In this document: in pieces, positions 1 to 9,143 of the stretch
How the letters are laid out: the number at the start of each line of letters is the position of its first letter
Position numbering within the stretch: position 1 is the stretch's first letter
Source of the DNA: Desulfobacter curvatus DSM 3379
GTDB lineage: Bacteria; Desulfobacterota; Desulfobacteria; Desulfobacterales; Desulfobacteraceae
Length of the DNA: 39,819 bases
Direction of reading: 5' to 3'
Assembly (NCBI RefSeq): GCF_000373985.1
Contig: NZ_KB893082.1
Coordinates: forward strand, 171 to 39,989
Position numbers and translations under genes: made by a program
The notes under the pieces: model-generated
The model's input: only the letters and a program-made list of their open reading frames with translations
Told to the model about the DNA's origin: nothing
The model's database searches: none

Positions 1-165
1 GAAAGCAGGATCAGGAAAGGGTTTGGGCCGGAAAACTTTGCAGCAATTCGCCATATAGCCTTGAACCTGCTCAGAGAGCATAAAAATTTTAAAGGCAGTG
101 TCAAATCCAAGCGGTTGAATGCAGCAATGGATCCGGATTATCTAAAAGAGGTGGTGTTTGGATGA
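1..165 (+). mobile_element. ISAs1-family transposase, C-terminal fragment (cut by window edge)
   Basis: An open frame runs from base 1 to a TGA at 163-165 and gives 54 residues. It contains IRHIALNLLREHK followed by KGSVKSKRLNAAMDPDYL. This is the typical end of ISAs1-family (H-repeat-like) DDE transposases, where a histidine-leucine-asparagine helix precedes a basic KxSIKxKRxxAxxD segment. Only the C-terminus lies in the window, so intactness, catalytic residues and terminal inverted repeats cannot be judged. It abuts a decayed gene, which fits an insertion hotspot beside the nitrogen cluster. Confidence 0.75.
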
Positions 166-207
166 CAGTTGCCAATATCGAAACTATAGGCTCTTCGGGA
201 TATTTAC

Positions 208-822
208 TTGCGTTGGCCCTGGATCATAGATGAGCTGACCCAATACTATTTGGCCCGGGCATCCGTTGAAAAGCAATACGGCATGCTTGCTGACTATCAG
301 GCCGATAAGGTCGTGCTCGATTTTTTAACAACCCGGAAAATTCAGTTGCAGTCTGTCCTTAAAACAAAAGGGAGATCCATGGAACTTGAGGACGCCAATA
401 AAGCGACATTGGAATATTTCCGGGGTTGCGCCAAGGGCAGAACTGCAGGAACTGCCGCAGACCGGGTATGTGATAAGCGTTATATTGATATAAGAACCGG
501 GCATCTTTACGTGAAAAACAGTGAAGGAAACTATGATGAATTTACCAGGAAAGGGGCGTTTTTCAAAACGGTTCCCGCAGATCTTCCCCTCCTTTTAAAA
601 GGAAAGGCCGTGTATCCCGTTTCAAATAAAAATTATCTGCTTTATTCCCGGAAAGGGCATCTGCCCAATTCCTGGGTAAAGGTTCTGCCTGCCATGGCAC
701 CACACCCCAAGGGCTGGTCCCTGGAAACCATTCTTGTGGGTCTGAATTTTAACGCCTCAGAATATAACAGAAAAATCGCCCGAGGTGGAACCGAAAACCC
801 GACGATATTTCAACGCCCTTGA
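208..822 (+). pseudogene. Unknown protein, probably a decayed gene fragment
   Basis: An open frame of about 204 residues is present, but its only plausible start is a TTG at 208 without a good ribosome binding site, and an in-frame stop lies at 187-189. I recognise no family. Residues 1-60 look helical and residues 80-180 look like a compact globular domain. Coding-like peptide continues in other frames after the TGA: one begins near 783 (KTRRYFNALERVRNANHG), another spans 913-1014 (MPCDGFDTAYKDTKFLWK) and a third spans 999-1043 (GLTDIAEKQHDLVY then a stop). This pattern suggests one longer gene broken by frameshifts, next to a transposase remnant. It could instead be a short intact hypothetical gene. 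Confidence 0.4.
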
Positions 823-1036
823 AAGGGTAAGAAACGCCAATCATGGAATTTAGCCTCCTATGGTTGTGCGATTTAACGAAAAACTGGATTATCGAGTGAA
901 TAGGAAAGATAAACGGAAACCACAGATCAACTTGTTATGCCCTGTGATGGTTTTGACACAGCTTATAAGGACACAAAATTTTTGTGGAAAACAAAAAAGG
1001 CCTTACGGATATAGCGGAAAAGCAACACGATCTTGT
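823..1036. other. Gene-poor gap with frameshifted coding remnants
   Basis: No intact gene is visible. On the plus strand, successive short open stretches in different frames look like the tail of the decayed gene at 208-822. The short palindrome CACAAAATTTTTGTG lies at about 972-986. It could act weakly as a terminator for the minus-strand glutamate dehydrogenase gene that ends at 1037, but it is AT-rich and unconvincing. Confidence 0.3.
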
Positions 1037-4000
1037 TTATTGATTCAAAAAATCAGCCATGGCACAGACAAAATCGCCAACCGCCGTTTGAACATATACG
1101 TCCCAATTTGAACCATGCCTATAGAAGGCTGTGGAAGCAATTTTTTTGGTAATTATTGCATTCCGATAAGATTTAAGCTTGTCTGTGTTCATAATCTTCA
1201 AAATCGCCTCTTTCCCCATACTTTCCGACAGCACCTTGGGGATATAGGCTTTAAGTATCTCCCACAAAAAATCCCTATTGGCAACAACCTCACTAATGTG
1301 GTCAGCTACCACGGCCTGGAAAGCAAAAATTTGTTCGCTGGTCCTTTGGGACAACACAAACAAAGGCACGCTTACATCCGATTCATGAATGCGAATGAGC
1401 ATGGACGTTTCAGCCTCGGCATAAGTGGCCACAAGCTCCATGATATCCCGGATTAAATCCCAGCGGGTATCCACATGATCCAGGAGACATTCTTCATAAT
1501 CATCTTCCAGTAAAAAGGCGGTGAGTACCTCGGCCACAGCAGATGAAAACACCCCTCCCTTATTGGCGGAACTGTCTTTGATCTGCTTGATGCCGGTGGA
1601 TGAGGCAATAAACCGCCTGGCTGCATCGTCAAAAAAAACATTTGCCCCTTCCACGATGTATTTTAATTCGGCAAAGTTGTCGGTAAAGGCCCGGACATTC
1701 CCCCGGTTAATGGTATCCTTGAACCCTCCGCAGGGGATGAACGCCTGGATATTTGCTTGTTCTAGATATTTGCGGTTGGCCGGGTCTGTGAGAAAATTTT
1801 TGTGAAACACGGCCCCATCCGGCACGAGAGTACCGTCAGGAAGGATAATATTTTTTCCCTTCAGGGGAACCATAAAGCCCTTGGGTCCCAGTTTTTCCGC
1901 AGGGAATCCCAAAGAGTTCACCCGGGGGGTAGTGTGGCGCATGAATGCGATTTTTGTCAAACTCTGCCTGTCCAGGCCATCCGGATCAAACAAAATGGCC
2001 CCACCATCAATCACCAGGCAAATTCTTCCACTGTAGCACTGAATCTCATTGGCGCCCAAGTCGCCGTCCGGGCCGCCGGTCATCATCAGATTCAAATCCT
2101 CTTCTTTGGCTCCGTAGTGCCGGATCATGGTGCGAAACGCCGCCATGACCGAGGTTGTGGTCATTCCGCTGACCATGATCCTGTTACCGATACATTTCCA
2201 AATTTCATCCATGTCAGATGCAATAATTTCGGTTTCCCCGTTAATGGCAAGTTCCGTTGAATTTTCGTCATGGGCCAGCAACCCGAACGTATCACCATTA
2301 TCCAGGAAGCCGTAGGTATCGTGCGGAATGCCAAAGCTTTTGCCCGTGGTAATAGTGCGCCAGTGTTCGTATCCCCGCTCCTTTGCCCGCAGGGCCACCT
2401 TGTCCATCAAAGGTGCAGTACCTTCATCCGGACCAAAGAAGATCATTTCAGGTTTTTTATATAAATCCACCACGTTGGGATCAGGCAACATAAGATCCAT
2501 AATCCCGTCGGTATAATCATACAGGGCTTGCATGCCGTAGGTGGCATACAAAGGATGGGGCACTACCACACCCTTAGATCCGCTTTCGCAGATATCCTTG
2601 TGCTTCAGGCGCTGGGCCTTTGGCCCTAAAGCATAGTTGAGCAGCACAGCATTATCCAGTTCCATAGCATGGTTAGCCGGTGTTACCCGGATCATGCGAA
2701 GTCCGCCCCTGGCAATGTCGTCGGCTCGAAGGTGGGTGCCGCTTGCATAGTGGCCATTGACATAGAAGATGCCGAATACAAATTGCTCAAATACCAGGGG
2801 ATCTAGGATTCTGTTGTCCATCCTGAAAGCGAAGGAGCGCTTCTCCGATTTATAAAAATTAGTCTTTAAAGTAGCGCAGATAAATTTGAACATAAAAGTA
2901 AAAATATCCTGCCCCATGGGATCATTCATGAACCTTACGGCCAATATTTTCTCAAACCCACCCCAGGTCCTGTTCAGTTTATCCTCGTTACAATCACAAA
3001 GGCCTACCGGATTAAACCTGTCATCAAACAGTTTAAACAGGAACTTAATCAAGTCAGGATGGGTGCAGGCGGTTTCCATTATTTTTCTGGACACATAGGT
3101 GAACTTGTTGGATTCGTGGATCCGGGATGCAAAGGCGGCCTTATGATCGGCACTTTCCAGGCAGTCCATGATCTCTTTATCGCTGCCGTTGCCCCGTTCC
3201 TTATAAATGAACATATGGGTAAAATCCACAGCATTCCCGGCAAAAAGCATCTGTCTGAAACTTAAGCTGCCATTCACGTACAGCTGTACAATTTCTGAAA
3301 TTCTAAAACTCAAAAATGCCCGTAGGTCATCAATAATCAGCTTTTCCAGGGTGCCGGACAGATCACCAGTAACATAGACGGAACAAATGGAAGAGGGTAC
3401 GCATGCTTTGGTGTGGTAGGGTTCCCAATATGCCCTGGTGATGGTTAAACCATGGTCGGCAAACAGCCTGCGCAGCACTGCCATCTGGGGTTTTTCAAAA
3501 TCAGAGTTAAACATAAATCGGGTTTCACCAATGTCGGCCAGGGGGGACACGTCAATCACTGGAGTAACCTGTTTTTCCACTGTTTTTAAAAACATTTCGT
3601 ACCGGTTGCGTACTAACCGGGGGGTCTGATGATATTCCCGGTCTAGGTCAAAAAGAAACCGCGAACCCGACAGCTTTTCTATAGGTATATCCAGCACGCT
3701 TTCTGATCGGAATACATAAGTGTAGTACTCTTTTTTCGAATTGTAATAGTATTCCCTGCGGTGGCCAACCAACTGACTGTCCAGCATACTTTCCATGGCC
3801 TGTCGAGTTTCGGCTGTGGCAATGCGCACCCGCTGGGTCTGGCAGTTTTTAACAAAGCCGAAATCAATGTCTGCCACCCAGGGAAACAGATCAACAGAAT
3901 CGCCTTTAACCCGAAGACTTTTGGCAATGGATGAAAGAATGTTTGTTAAAAAATCCTTGGTAATGGTTTCAAAAAAATAGGAGGGCAGGGCAAGATCATA

Positions 4001-4165
4001 AAGCAGGATACCCGCAGCCCGGTTAATACAGTCGGCAGTAATCAAACCTTGTGAGGATAGATCAATGACCGCTTGATACAAAAGACTGGAGTTAAGATTC
4101 ACTCGCTTGGCCTGACTTATAATATAAGTACCTGCTGAAACTGTACTGGTGCTCGGGGCTTTCAT
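1037..4165 (-). CDS. NAD-specific glutamate dehydrogenase, large Gdh2 type (1042 aa)
   Basis: This cytoplasmic enzyme would deaminate glutamate to 2-oxoglutarate and ammonium with NAD. The length matches the ~115 kDa Gdh2 class rather than hexameric GdhA (~450 aa) or the 180 kDa bacterial class. An N-terminal regulatory region covers roughly residues 1-440. The catalytic core follows: ARGGLR at 485-490, the GSKG lysine loop at 529-532, and the class signature GGPDGDLGANEI at about 697-708, followed by LVIDGGAILFDPDGLD. The ATG at 4165 has an AAGGAG site at good spacing. It lies 35 bp downstream of the oxidoreductase beta subunit and is probably the last gene of cluster A. There it could regenerate 2-oxoglutarate and NADH from glutamate released by amine oxidation. 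Confidence 0.9.
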   Translation of the reverse strand: MKAPSTSTVSAGTYIISQAKRVNLNSSLLYQAVIDLSSQGLITADCINRAAGILLYDLALPSYFFETITKDFLTNILSSIAKSLRVKGDSVDLFPWVADIDFGFVKNCQTQRVRIATAETRQAMESMLDSQLVGHRREYYYNSKKEYYTYVFRSESVLDIPIEKLSGSRFLFDLDREYHQTPRLVRNRYEMFLKTVEKQVTPVIDVSPLADIGETRFMFNSDFEKPQMAVLRRLFADHGLTITRAYWEPYHTKACVPSSICSVYVTGDLSGTLEKLIIDDLRAFLSFRISEIVQLYVNGSLSFRQMLFAGNAVDFTHMFIYKERGNGSDKEIMDCLESADHKAAFASRIHESNKFTYVSRKIMETACTHPDLIKFLFKLFDDRFNPVGLCDCNEDKLNRTWGGFEKILAVRFMNDPMGQDIFTFMFKFICATLKTNFYKSEKRSFAFRMDNRILDPLVFEQFVFGIFYVNGHYASGTHLRADDIARGGLRMIRVTPANHAMELDNAVLLNYALGPKAQRLKHKDICESGSKGVVVPHPLYATYGMQALYDYTDGIMDLMLPDPNVVDLYKKPEMIFFGPDEGTAPLMDKVALRAKERGYEHWRTITTGKSFGIPHDTYGFLDNGDTFGLLAHDENSTELAINGETEIIASDMDEIWKCIGNRIMVSGMTTTSVMAAFRTMIRHYGAKEEDLNLMMTGGPDGDLGANEIQCYSGRICLVIDGGAILFDPDGLDRQSLTKIAFMRHTTPRVNSLGFPAEKLGPKGFMVPLKGKNIILPDGTLVPDGAVFHKNFLTDPANRKYLEQANIQAFIPCGGFKDTINRGNVRAFTDNFAELKYIVEGANVFFDDAARRFIASSTGIKQIKDSSANKGGVFSSAVAEVLTAFLLEDDYEECLLDHVDTRWDLIRDIMELVATYAEAETSMLIRIHESDVSVPLFVLSQRTSEQIFAFQAVVADHISEVVANRDFLWEILKAYIPKVLSESMGKEAILKIMNTDKLKSYRNAIITKKIASTAFYRHGSNWDVYVQTAVGDFVCAMADFLNQ

Positions 4166-4200
4166 GGGATCTCCTTGGAATTGAGATCAGTCACTTTTGT

Positions 4201-5331
4201 TTAAATATGGTTCACGCTAAACCGGCCATAATTGAGTTCACTGATATCGATAGAAGGGGTTTCGTCGCAGGCCATTTCCGACAGAACAGTGCCCACGCAA
4301 GGCGCAATGCCGAAACCGTGGCCGGAGAATCCAAAAGCCAGAATCAAACCGGGAACCTCTTGGACATGGTCGAGTACTGGGACTTTATCCTCGCACCAAT
4401 CAATAAAGCCGACCCAGCTGCGAACCACTTTTGCGTGTTTCAAAGCGGGTATGAAACCTATTATCCCTTTGCATGTTGCTGCCGTGGCACTGGCCGGCGG
4501 ATGGTCTACCACACTTTTAACAGTGCTGGAATCCAGGGGAGTACCCGCACCGAAAATAAAAGAGCCATGGGCCGTTTGATGGCCGTAAAAATCAGCCATA
4601 GCTGTGCCAAGCATTTGATAAAACATGGGTGGTTGTGCATCGGTGATCAGGGTATCCAGTGCAAGTTTCTTCATAGGCACTGTTATGCCGACGGTTTTTG
4701 CGATCGCTTGGCTTTCATAACCGGCAGCCAGGACAATTTTTTCTGCTTCAAACTCCCCGCTGGTGGTGATGACCTTTCTCGCCCGGCCGGCAACCTTTTT
4801 TATCGCCAACACACTTTGTTCAAAAAAGAAATGTACGCCAAACATATTCGCTTTGCTATAAAATGCTAACGTTGTCAGCAACGGATTTGCATGACCATCA
4901 CTTTGACACCAGCTGGCCCCGATCACTTCATCAGACAGGTGCGGACAAATTTCTCTAACGTCTTCACCGCTTATCATCTTCACATCAAGGCCCAGGGAAA
5001 CCGCAACATCGGTGAGCCCCTGCAGGATTTTAAGATGTTCATCAGTTTTACCCAGCCGAAGATTCCCCCGCTGGTAATATTCGACATCGGTCCCCAGTTC
5101 TTCGGATAGATGCGGCCAGAGATTCTTCACACCATACATTGCCAGAGGCAGTTCTCTTTTGTCCCTGCCTGATTGTCGAACCCCACCACCGTTTCGGCCG
5201 GAGCCGCCATATCCGATTTTATTCCCTTTTTCCAGAACAATGACCGTTTTCCCTTTTTTAGCTAAATAGTAGGCGGTCGAACAGCCTATAATACCGCCCC
5301 CTATGATGATCACATCTGCATTTGCCTTCAT
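4201..5331 (-). CDS. FAD-dependent amino-acid/amine dehydrogenase, beta subunit (HcnC/OoxB/DAO type)
   Basis: A DAO-superfamily flavoprotein of 376 residues that should hold the substrate-oxidising FAD site. The N-terminal dinucleotide fold is clear (VIIIGGGIIGCSTAYYLA, residues 8-25), followed by an acidic beta-2 end (VLEKG) and GGSGRNGGGVRQSGR, the usual flavin-contacting loop. The C-terminal VPGLILAFGFSGHGFGIAP is the second FAD-binding element. The gene overlaps the alpha subunit gene by 4 bp (ATGA), so the two are translationally coupled. Related beta subunits act on glycine (HcnC), octopine/nopaline (OoxB) or L-proline. In this neighbourhood an N-alkylglutamate or other glutamate derivative is the likely substrate. 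The substrate is inference; the subunit type is well supported. Confidence 0.85.
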   Translation of the reverse strand: MKANADVIIIGGGIIGCSTAYYLAKKGKTVIVLEKGNKIGYGGSGRNGGGVRQSGRDKRELPLAMYGVKNLWPHLSEELGTDVEYYQRGNLRLGKTDEHLKILQGLTDVAVSLGLDVKMISGEDVREICPHLSDEVIGASWCQSDGHANPLLTTLAFYSKANMFGVHFFFEQSVLAIKKVAGRARKVITTSGEFEAEKIVLAAGYESQAIAKTVGITVPMKKLALDTLITDAQPPMFYQMLGTAMADFYGHQTAHGSFIFGAGTPLDSSTVKSVVDHPPASATAATCKGIIGFIPALKHAKVVRSWVGFIDWCEDKVPVLDHVQEVPGLILAFGFSGHGFGIAPCVGTVLSEMACDETPSIDISELNYGRFSVNHI

Positions 5332-6725
5332 TCGTTTTTTTCTCCCAACGCCGGATTTGCCAATTGTTCAATACTCAAGGGTTGGAGTGGCGGTCTGACC
5401 CGAAGTGTGCCAACCTGTGTAATATCAAGCGAATAACGCTCTGCGATAATTTCGGCAATTGTTGCGCCGCACATTCTTCCCTGACAGGGGCCCATCCCGG
5501 CACGCGTCCTCCCTTTAACCTGGGCTGGATGGCGTGCCCCTTTAGCGATCGCGTCACGGATCCGACCCGCGGTCAACTCTTCACAGCGACAGACAATCGT
5601 CTCATCGTCGGGCGGGACCAGTGCCTGCCGGCTCGGTGGAAAGACGTGGTCGATGAAGGGGCGAATCAGCTTTTCCCGATGTGCGTTTTTCAGGTACGGC
5701 TGAGCCAGACGATCGCGCTCTGTCTCGGTGAACACCTCCAGGCTGCAGGCGGTATCAATGGCAGCGATATGGCCGGCAATTTGTGCGGCTGCCCCTCCAT
5801 TGATGCCACCGGCATCTCCAGCCACCGAAACGCCGGGCACGCTCGTTCGACCCCAGCGGTCAAGCGCCGGCCGCCAATAACGCTGCGGGTCGTACCATTC
5901 GTGTTCGCAATTGAGCAATCGGCTAAAACGCAGGTTCGGCACCACCCCTTCATGCAGCAGAACCTTTGCTGCAGCCATTTTCAGTAGTTTGCCACGGCAG
6001 GTAAATGCCAATCCTTCCGCCTGATTCTTACCAAGTACGGCCAGGTCGCGACAACCTGTGTAAAGCGGCACGCCTGCGCGTTTCAGCTTCAGTCTCATCT
6101 GCAACCCTTTAAGAAGGTAACGGCTTTGGCATAATGCCCCAGGCAGGTAGGCCATTGCCTTGAAGTAATCCTTTAAGCCGGCCGTTTCCACCATCGCAGA
6201 AATTTTAACACCGTTATCAACCAGGTGGCAGGCAACCAGTAACAACAGCGGCCCGCTGCCCGCCAGGACAACCGGACCTTCGGGTACCATATCTGCTGAC
6301 TTGAACAGGATATCCGCCGCTGCGGCGCCCATCACCCCGGGAAGCGTCCAATTGGGAATCGGCACCGGCCGCTCTTTTGCCCCGACGCTGAACAGAAGCC
6401 TGCGGCCGCGCACCCGCCGGGGTATGCCTGCGGATATCAGGTCAACATTTAGCGCGTTATCGATATTCCAGACACTGTTATTCGGCAGGTAGGTGATACC
6501 GGATGCACGAAATGACTCGACCAGTTGCTTGCCGGCAAGATAGTCCTTGCCAAGCGTATCAGCATTTTCAGGAAGGCTGCGCTCGATTGAACGATAGAGC
6601 TGCCCACCGGGTTCGGGTTGCTCATCCACCACCAAAGTTGAAAGACCCAGTTTGTCGGCAGTGATTGCCGCAGCAAGACCGCCGGGGCCGGCACCAACAA
6701 TAACCATGTCGTAGCACTTATTCAT
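5328..6725 (-). CDS. FAD/[2Fe-2S] dehydrogenase alpha subunit (HcnB/OoxA type)
   Basis: A 465-residue flavoprotein disulfide-reductase-like subunit. GAGPGG at residues 11-16 is the first FAD motif, VVLAGSGPLLLL near 155 the second nucleotide fold, and VAGDAGGINGG near 320 the C-terminal FAD motif. The last ~90 residues form a BFD-like [2Fe-2S] domain with CRCEEL, then GPCQGRMCG. I chose the ATG at 6725 (MNKCYDMVIVG) because the frame upstream of it only shadows the ferredoxin-like gene and has no family character. The start overlaps the upstream stop by 8 bp and the end overlaps the beta subunit by 4 bp. It probably passes electrons from the beta subunit flavin toward an external acceptor. 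Base composition here looks clearly more GC-rich than in the flanking genes. Confidence 0.87.
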   Translation of the reverse strand: MNKCYDMVIVGAGPGGLAAAITADKLGLSTLVVDEQPEPGGQLYRSIERSLPENADTLGKDYLAGKQLVESFRASGITYLPNNSVWNIDNALNVDLISAGIPRRVRGRRLLFSVGAKERPVPIPNWTLPGVMGAAAADILFKSADMVPEGPVVLAGSGPLLLLVACHLVDNGVKISAMVETAGLKDYFKAMAYLPGALCQSRYLLKGLQMRLKLKRAGVPLYTGCRDLAVLGKNQAEGLAFTCRGKLLKMAAAKVLLHEGVVPNLRFSRLLNCEHEWYDPQRYWRPALDRWGRTSVPGVSVAGDAGGINGGAAAQIAGHIAAIDTACSLEVFTETERDRLAQPYLKNAHREKLIRPFIDHVFPPSRQALVPPDDETIVCRCEELTAGRIRDAIAKGARHPAQVKGRTRAGMGPCQGRMCGATIAEIIAERYSLDITQVGTLRVRPPLQPLSIEQLANPALGEKNE

Positions 6726-7023
6726 TGGCCGGCTCCTTTGTGACGTACTGTCGCTTAACCACCATCCCGTCGCGCACTTGGATCTTGCAGGCCTGCTGAT
6801 TTGGGACGCCGTCAATCTCCATGAGGCACTCATGGCAGACGCCCATAAGACAGTAGGGTGCACGGTGTGCCCCGCTGATAGGCGAAGTCCGGTTATACCC
6901 GGCCCCAGCCGCCATAACAGCCGCTATAACGGTTTCAGTTGCCGGAACTTCCAACGATTCGCCTTCGAAGGTAATCGTCACCCGATCCACTCCGGGTCTG
7001 TTATCATGCAATCTTTTAAACAT
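6718..7023 (-). CDS. [2Fe-2S] ferredoxin-like dehydrogenase subunit (HcnA/Fer2_4 type)
   Basis: A 101-residue protein of the Fer2_4 family, equivalent to HcnA or to the N-terminal domain of the sarcosine oxidase alpha subunit. The cluster ligands are visible as C-x4-C-x2-C in PYCLMGVCHECLM, with a fourth cysteine 12 residues later in PNQQAC. The preceding RAPYC and the following QVRDGMVVKRQ are typical of this family. It is the first gene of the three-subunit dehydrogenase operon and overlaps the alpha subunit start by 8 bp. About 110 bp separate it from the FMN glutamate-synthase gene upstream, which is short enough for one transcript. It probably wires the FAD centres to an electron acceptor. 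Confidence 0.85.
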   Translation of the reverse strand: MFKRLHDNRPGVDRVTITFEGESLEVPATETVIAAVMAAGAGYNRTSPISGAHRAPYCLMGVCHECLMEIDGVPNQQACKIQVRDGMVVKRQYVTKEPANE

Positions 7024-7134
7024 CTAAAACTCCTGACAGTAAACAAAAAGCCCCAGTTCAGCTGGACAGGCTGATTTTTTCCCTCCTGATATTCGCCGAG
7101 AATGGGATGATGTGTGATTCTGTTATCCTTTTTA

Positions 7135-8445
7135 TTAGTAAAAGCCGAATTGCTCGCCAAAAACATGGTTGCTGCCTACCAGCGGAATACCTGTCATTGC
7201 ACAGCTTTCCAATGTCAAGGAACGCAAATCTTCCCTCTCCATGTTACGCAGTTTGGTTTTCCCTGCAGCTTTGGCAATTAATACTGCTTCGTTGGTCATA
7301 CCGGTTATATAATTAGCTACACGTTCTGCAGCCTTATCTATATCCAACCGTTTGCGCATTTCCGGATCCTGGGTACCGATCCCAAAACCACATTTGCCGG
7401 ACTGACAATTCATGCAGGCCACACACCCCATGGCAATCATAACGCTTTGGCCAAGGGCTACGGCATTTGCACCGATGGCGATGGCTTTGGCGACGTCGGC
7501 CCCATCCTTAATTCCTCCTGATACGATGATGCTCATCTCATCCTTGACATTAATATCTTCCAGCGCACGGACTGCCTGCACCAGTGCTGGGAGGGTGGGG
7601 ATACCAAGATTGTTGGCGGCAACAACAGGGGCTGCGCCGGTACCGGCCTGGGCCCCGTCGATGACCACGCCATCGGCTCCGGCCTTGGCGGCAATCTTGA
7701 CATCATCTGCCACGCGGCCGGCGGCAATCTTAATAAAGATGGGAATGCGGTTGTCTGTCACTTCGCGTAGTTGTTTAATTTTGATCACCATGTCATCGGC
7801 ACCAAAAATATCTCCATGACGGATATGACTGTGCAAATCAATTCCTTCAGGCAGCTGCCTGAATTCGGCCACTTCCTTGCTTATTTTGCTTCCCATGAGG
7901 TGACCGGAAAGTCCCGGCTTGGCACCGATTCCAACCATAATTTCCAGGGCATCGGCTGCCTCAATGGACCGCAGGGAAAAACCAAAGCGGCTAGGCAGTA
8001 TTTGGATCACCTGTTTATAGGAGTTGGCCTGTTCTTCCGGCAGCAATCCGCCTTCACCATTGTTGATGGAGGTGCCGACAATCTGGGTTGCTTTAGCAAG
8101 TGCGATTTTGGCTTCCTTGGAAAGGGCACCATAACTCATGCCGGAGATCATGATCGGTGTTTCAATCACCAGCGGTTCGCTGCAAAAACGTCCGCCAAGA
8201 ACCGTTTTAGTATCGCAGGGTTCCCGGTAGGTATCAATCGCCATCCTGGTAAGTTGTGATGGGAGCACCAGCAAGTCGTCAAAGGTTGGAAACTTGCGGG
8301 GGGTGCCACAGCCACGAATACGGTGTTTGGCATATTCGGCCTTGTATTTAATCTCCGAAATAACTTCCGGGGTCCAGAGTGAATGGGGAATATCCTTTAC
8401 ACGTATGACTTTTTCCTTAGTATCTGTACTTATCGCATCATTCAT
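7135..8445 (-). CDS. FMN/Fe-S glutamate-synthase-domain protein (GlxD/MgsC-like)
   Basis: A 436-residue stand-alone version of the GltB synthase barrel. Supporting motifs are TPIMISGMSYGALS near residue 95, NNGEGG near 130, DGAQAGTGAAP near 265 (barrel C-terminal phosphate/FMN region), and GGIKDGADVAKAIAIGA near 310. The cysteine motif C-x2-C-x2-C-x4-C (GCVACMNCQSGKC) follows and is ferredoxin-like, richer than the three-cysteine motif of bacterial GltB. Size and split architecture match GlxD and MgsC, the catalytic subunit of N-methylglutamate synthase. It overlaps the GXGXG gene by 4 bp. No GltD partner is present, so electrons probably come from ferredoxin or another small donor. It could make glutamate or N-alkylglutamate. 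Confidence 0.82.
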   Translation of the reverse strand: MNDAISTDTKEKVIRVKDIPHSLWTPEVISEIKYKAEYAKHRIRGCGTPRKFPTFDDLLVLPSQLTRMAIDTYREPCDTKTVLGGRFCSEPLVIETPIMISGMSYGALSKEAKIALAKATQIVGTSINNGEGGLLPEEQANSYKQVIQILPSRFGFSLRSIEAADALEIMVGIGAKPGLSGHLMGSKISKEVAEFRQLPEGIDLHSHIRHGDIFGADDMVIKIKQLREVTDNRIPIFIKIAAGRVADDVKIAAKAGADGVVIDGAQAGTGAAPVVAANNLGIPTLPALVQAVRALEDINVKDEMSIIVSGGIKDGADVAKAIAIGANAVALGQSVMIAMGCVACMNCQSGKCGFGIGTQDPEMRKRLDIDKAAERVANYITGMTNEAVLIAKAAGKTKLRNMEREDLRSLTLESCAMTGIPLVGSNHVFGEQFGFY

Positions 8446-9143
8446 GACTCAAGGCTTTTTTTATGTGTAGGTTTAAAGAGGGTATAAGTGTGTCGGCCGG
8501 AGGTCATAGGGCGGACGGACTTGAATTTAGCCGCGTCGGCATCAATCTCATACTGTTCCAACAGAGCCGCCAGGCTCTCAGCTTCTTCATGGCTAATTTT
8601 ATGAAATTCTACATTTCCGCCCAATTTGCTTTCCGCTTCCGGATCTCTGGTGTGGAGTAAACCTCGGTACATGGATTCACCAAATCCGAGACCGATTTTG
8701 CCAAGTACCACAATGCGTCCTCCCAGAGTCATCTGTCCGGTCCAGCGGCCGCAATCTCCACAGATAATAAGGTTTCCGCCCTTCAAACCAACGCCGGCCC
8801 GACTGCCGGTTGAGCCATATATCACCAAATTGCCGCCGATCATGGATGGCCCTGCGTTGGATCCGGCATTCTGCTTGATGATGATTTCGCCTGAACACAT
8901 ATTGTCTCCGGTATACCAACCGGTATTACCCTCAATGATGAGTGACGGACCTTCCAGAAAACCGCCAGTGTAAAAACCGGTAGAGCCTTTAACTGTAATA
9001 GATCCTTTTCCAATAAGTGCCGTACCCAGGTTATGCATGGACGCGGGATGTTCGATGACAATGTCTGCATTGACACCGAGTTTTTTTTTTATGATGTTAT
9101 TAAGTTCCTTACTGCTTAGGTTTCTGCTGTTTATATTGACCAT
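8442..9143 (-). CDS. GXGXG-repeat glutamate-synthase domain protein (GlxC/MgsB-like)
   Basis: A 233-residue right-handed beta-helix protein corresponding to the C-terminal GltB domain. Repeats of the form G..G....G are plain from about residue 50 to 165 (for example GSTGFYTGGFLEGPSL, GNTGWYTGDNMCSG, GSTGSRAGVGLKGG). In glutamate synthase this domain is structural and helps shape the ammonia channel. Here it is a separate subunit between the amidotransferase gene (13 bp overlap) and the FMN gene (4 bp overlap), so the three should form one complex. The size agrees with GlxC/MgsB. Confidence 0.85.
   Translation of the reverse strand: MVNINSRNLSSKELNNIIKKKLGVNADIVIEHPASMHNLGTALIGKGSITVKGSTGFYTGGFLEGPSLIIEGNTGWYTGDNMCSGEIIIKQNAGSNAGPSMIGGNLVIYGSTGSRAGVGLKGGNLIICGDCGRWTGQMTLGGRIVVLGKIGLGFGESMYRGLLHTRDPEAESKLGGNVEFHKISHEEAESLAALLEQYEIDADAAKFKSVRPMTSGRHTYTLFKPTHKKSLES

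Noticed and set aside
860..1111. 83-codon plus-strand frame
   Set aside because: Overlaps the 3' end of the glutamate dehydrogenase gene and has no family character; better explained as debris of the decayed gene.
6726..6863. Longer N-terminus for the dehydrogenase alpha subunit
   Set aside because: The extra 46 residues are the antisense-frame shadow of the ferredoxin-like gene on the same strand; the FAD fold starts right after ATG 6725, which has coupled spacing.
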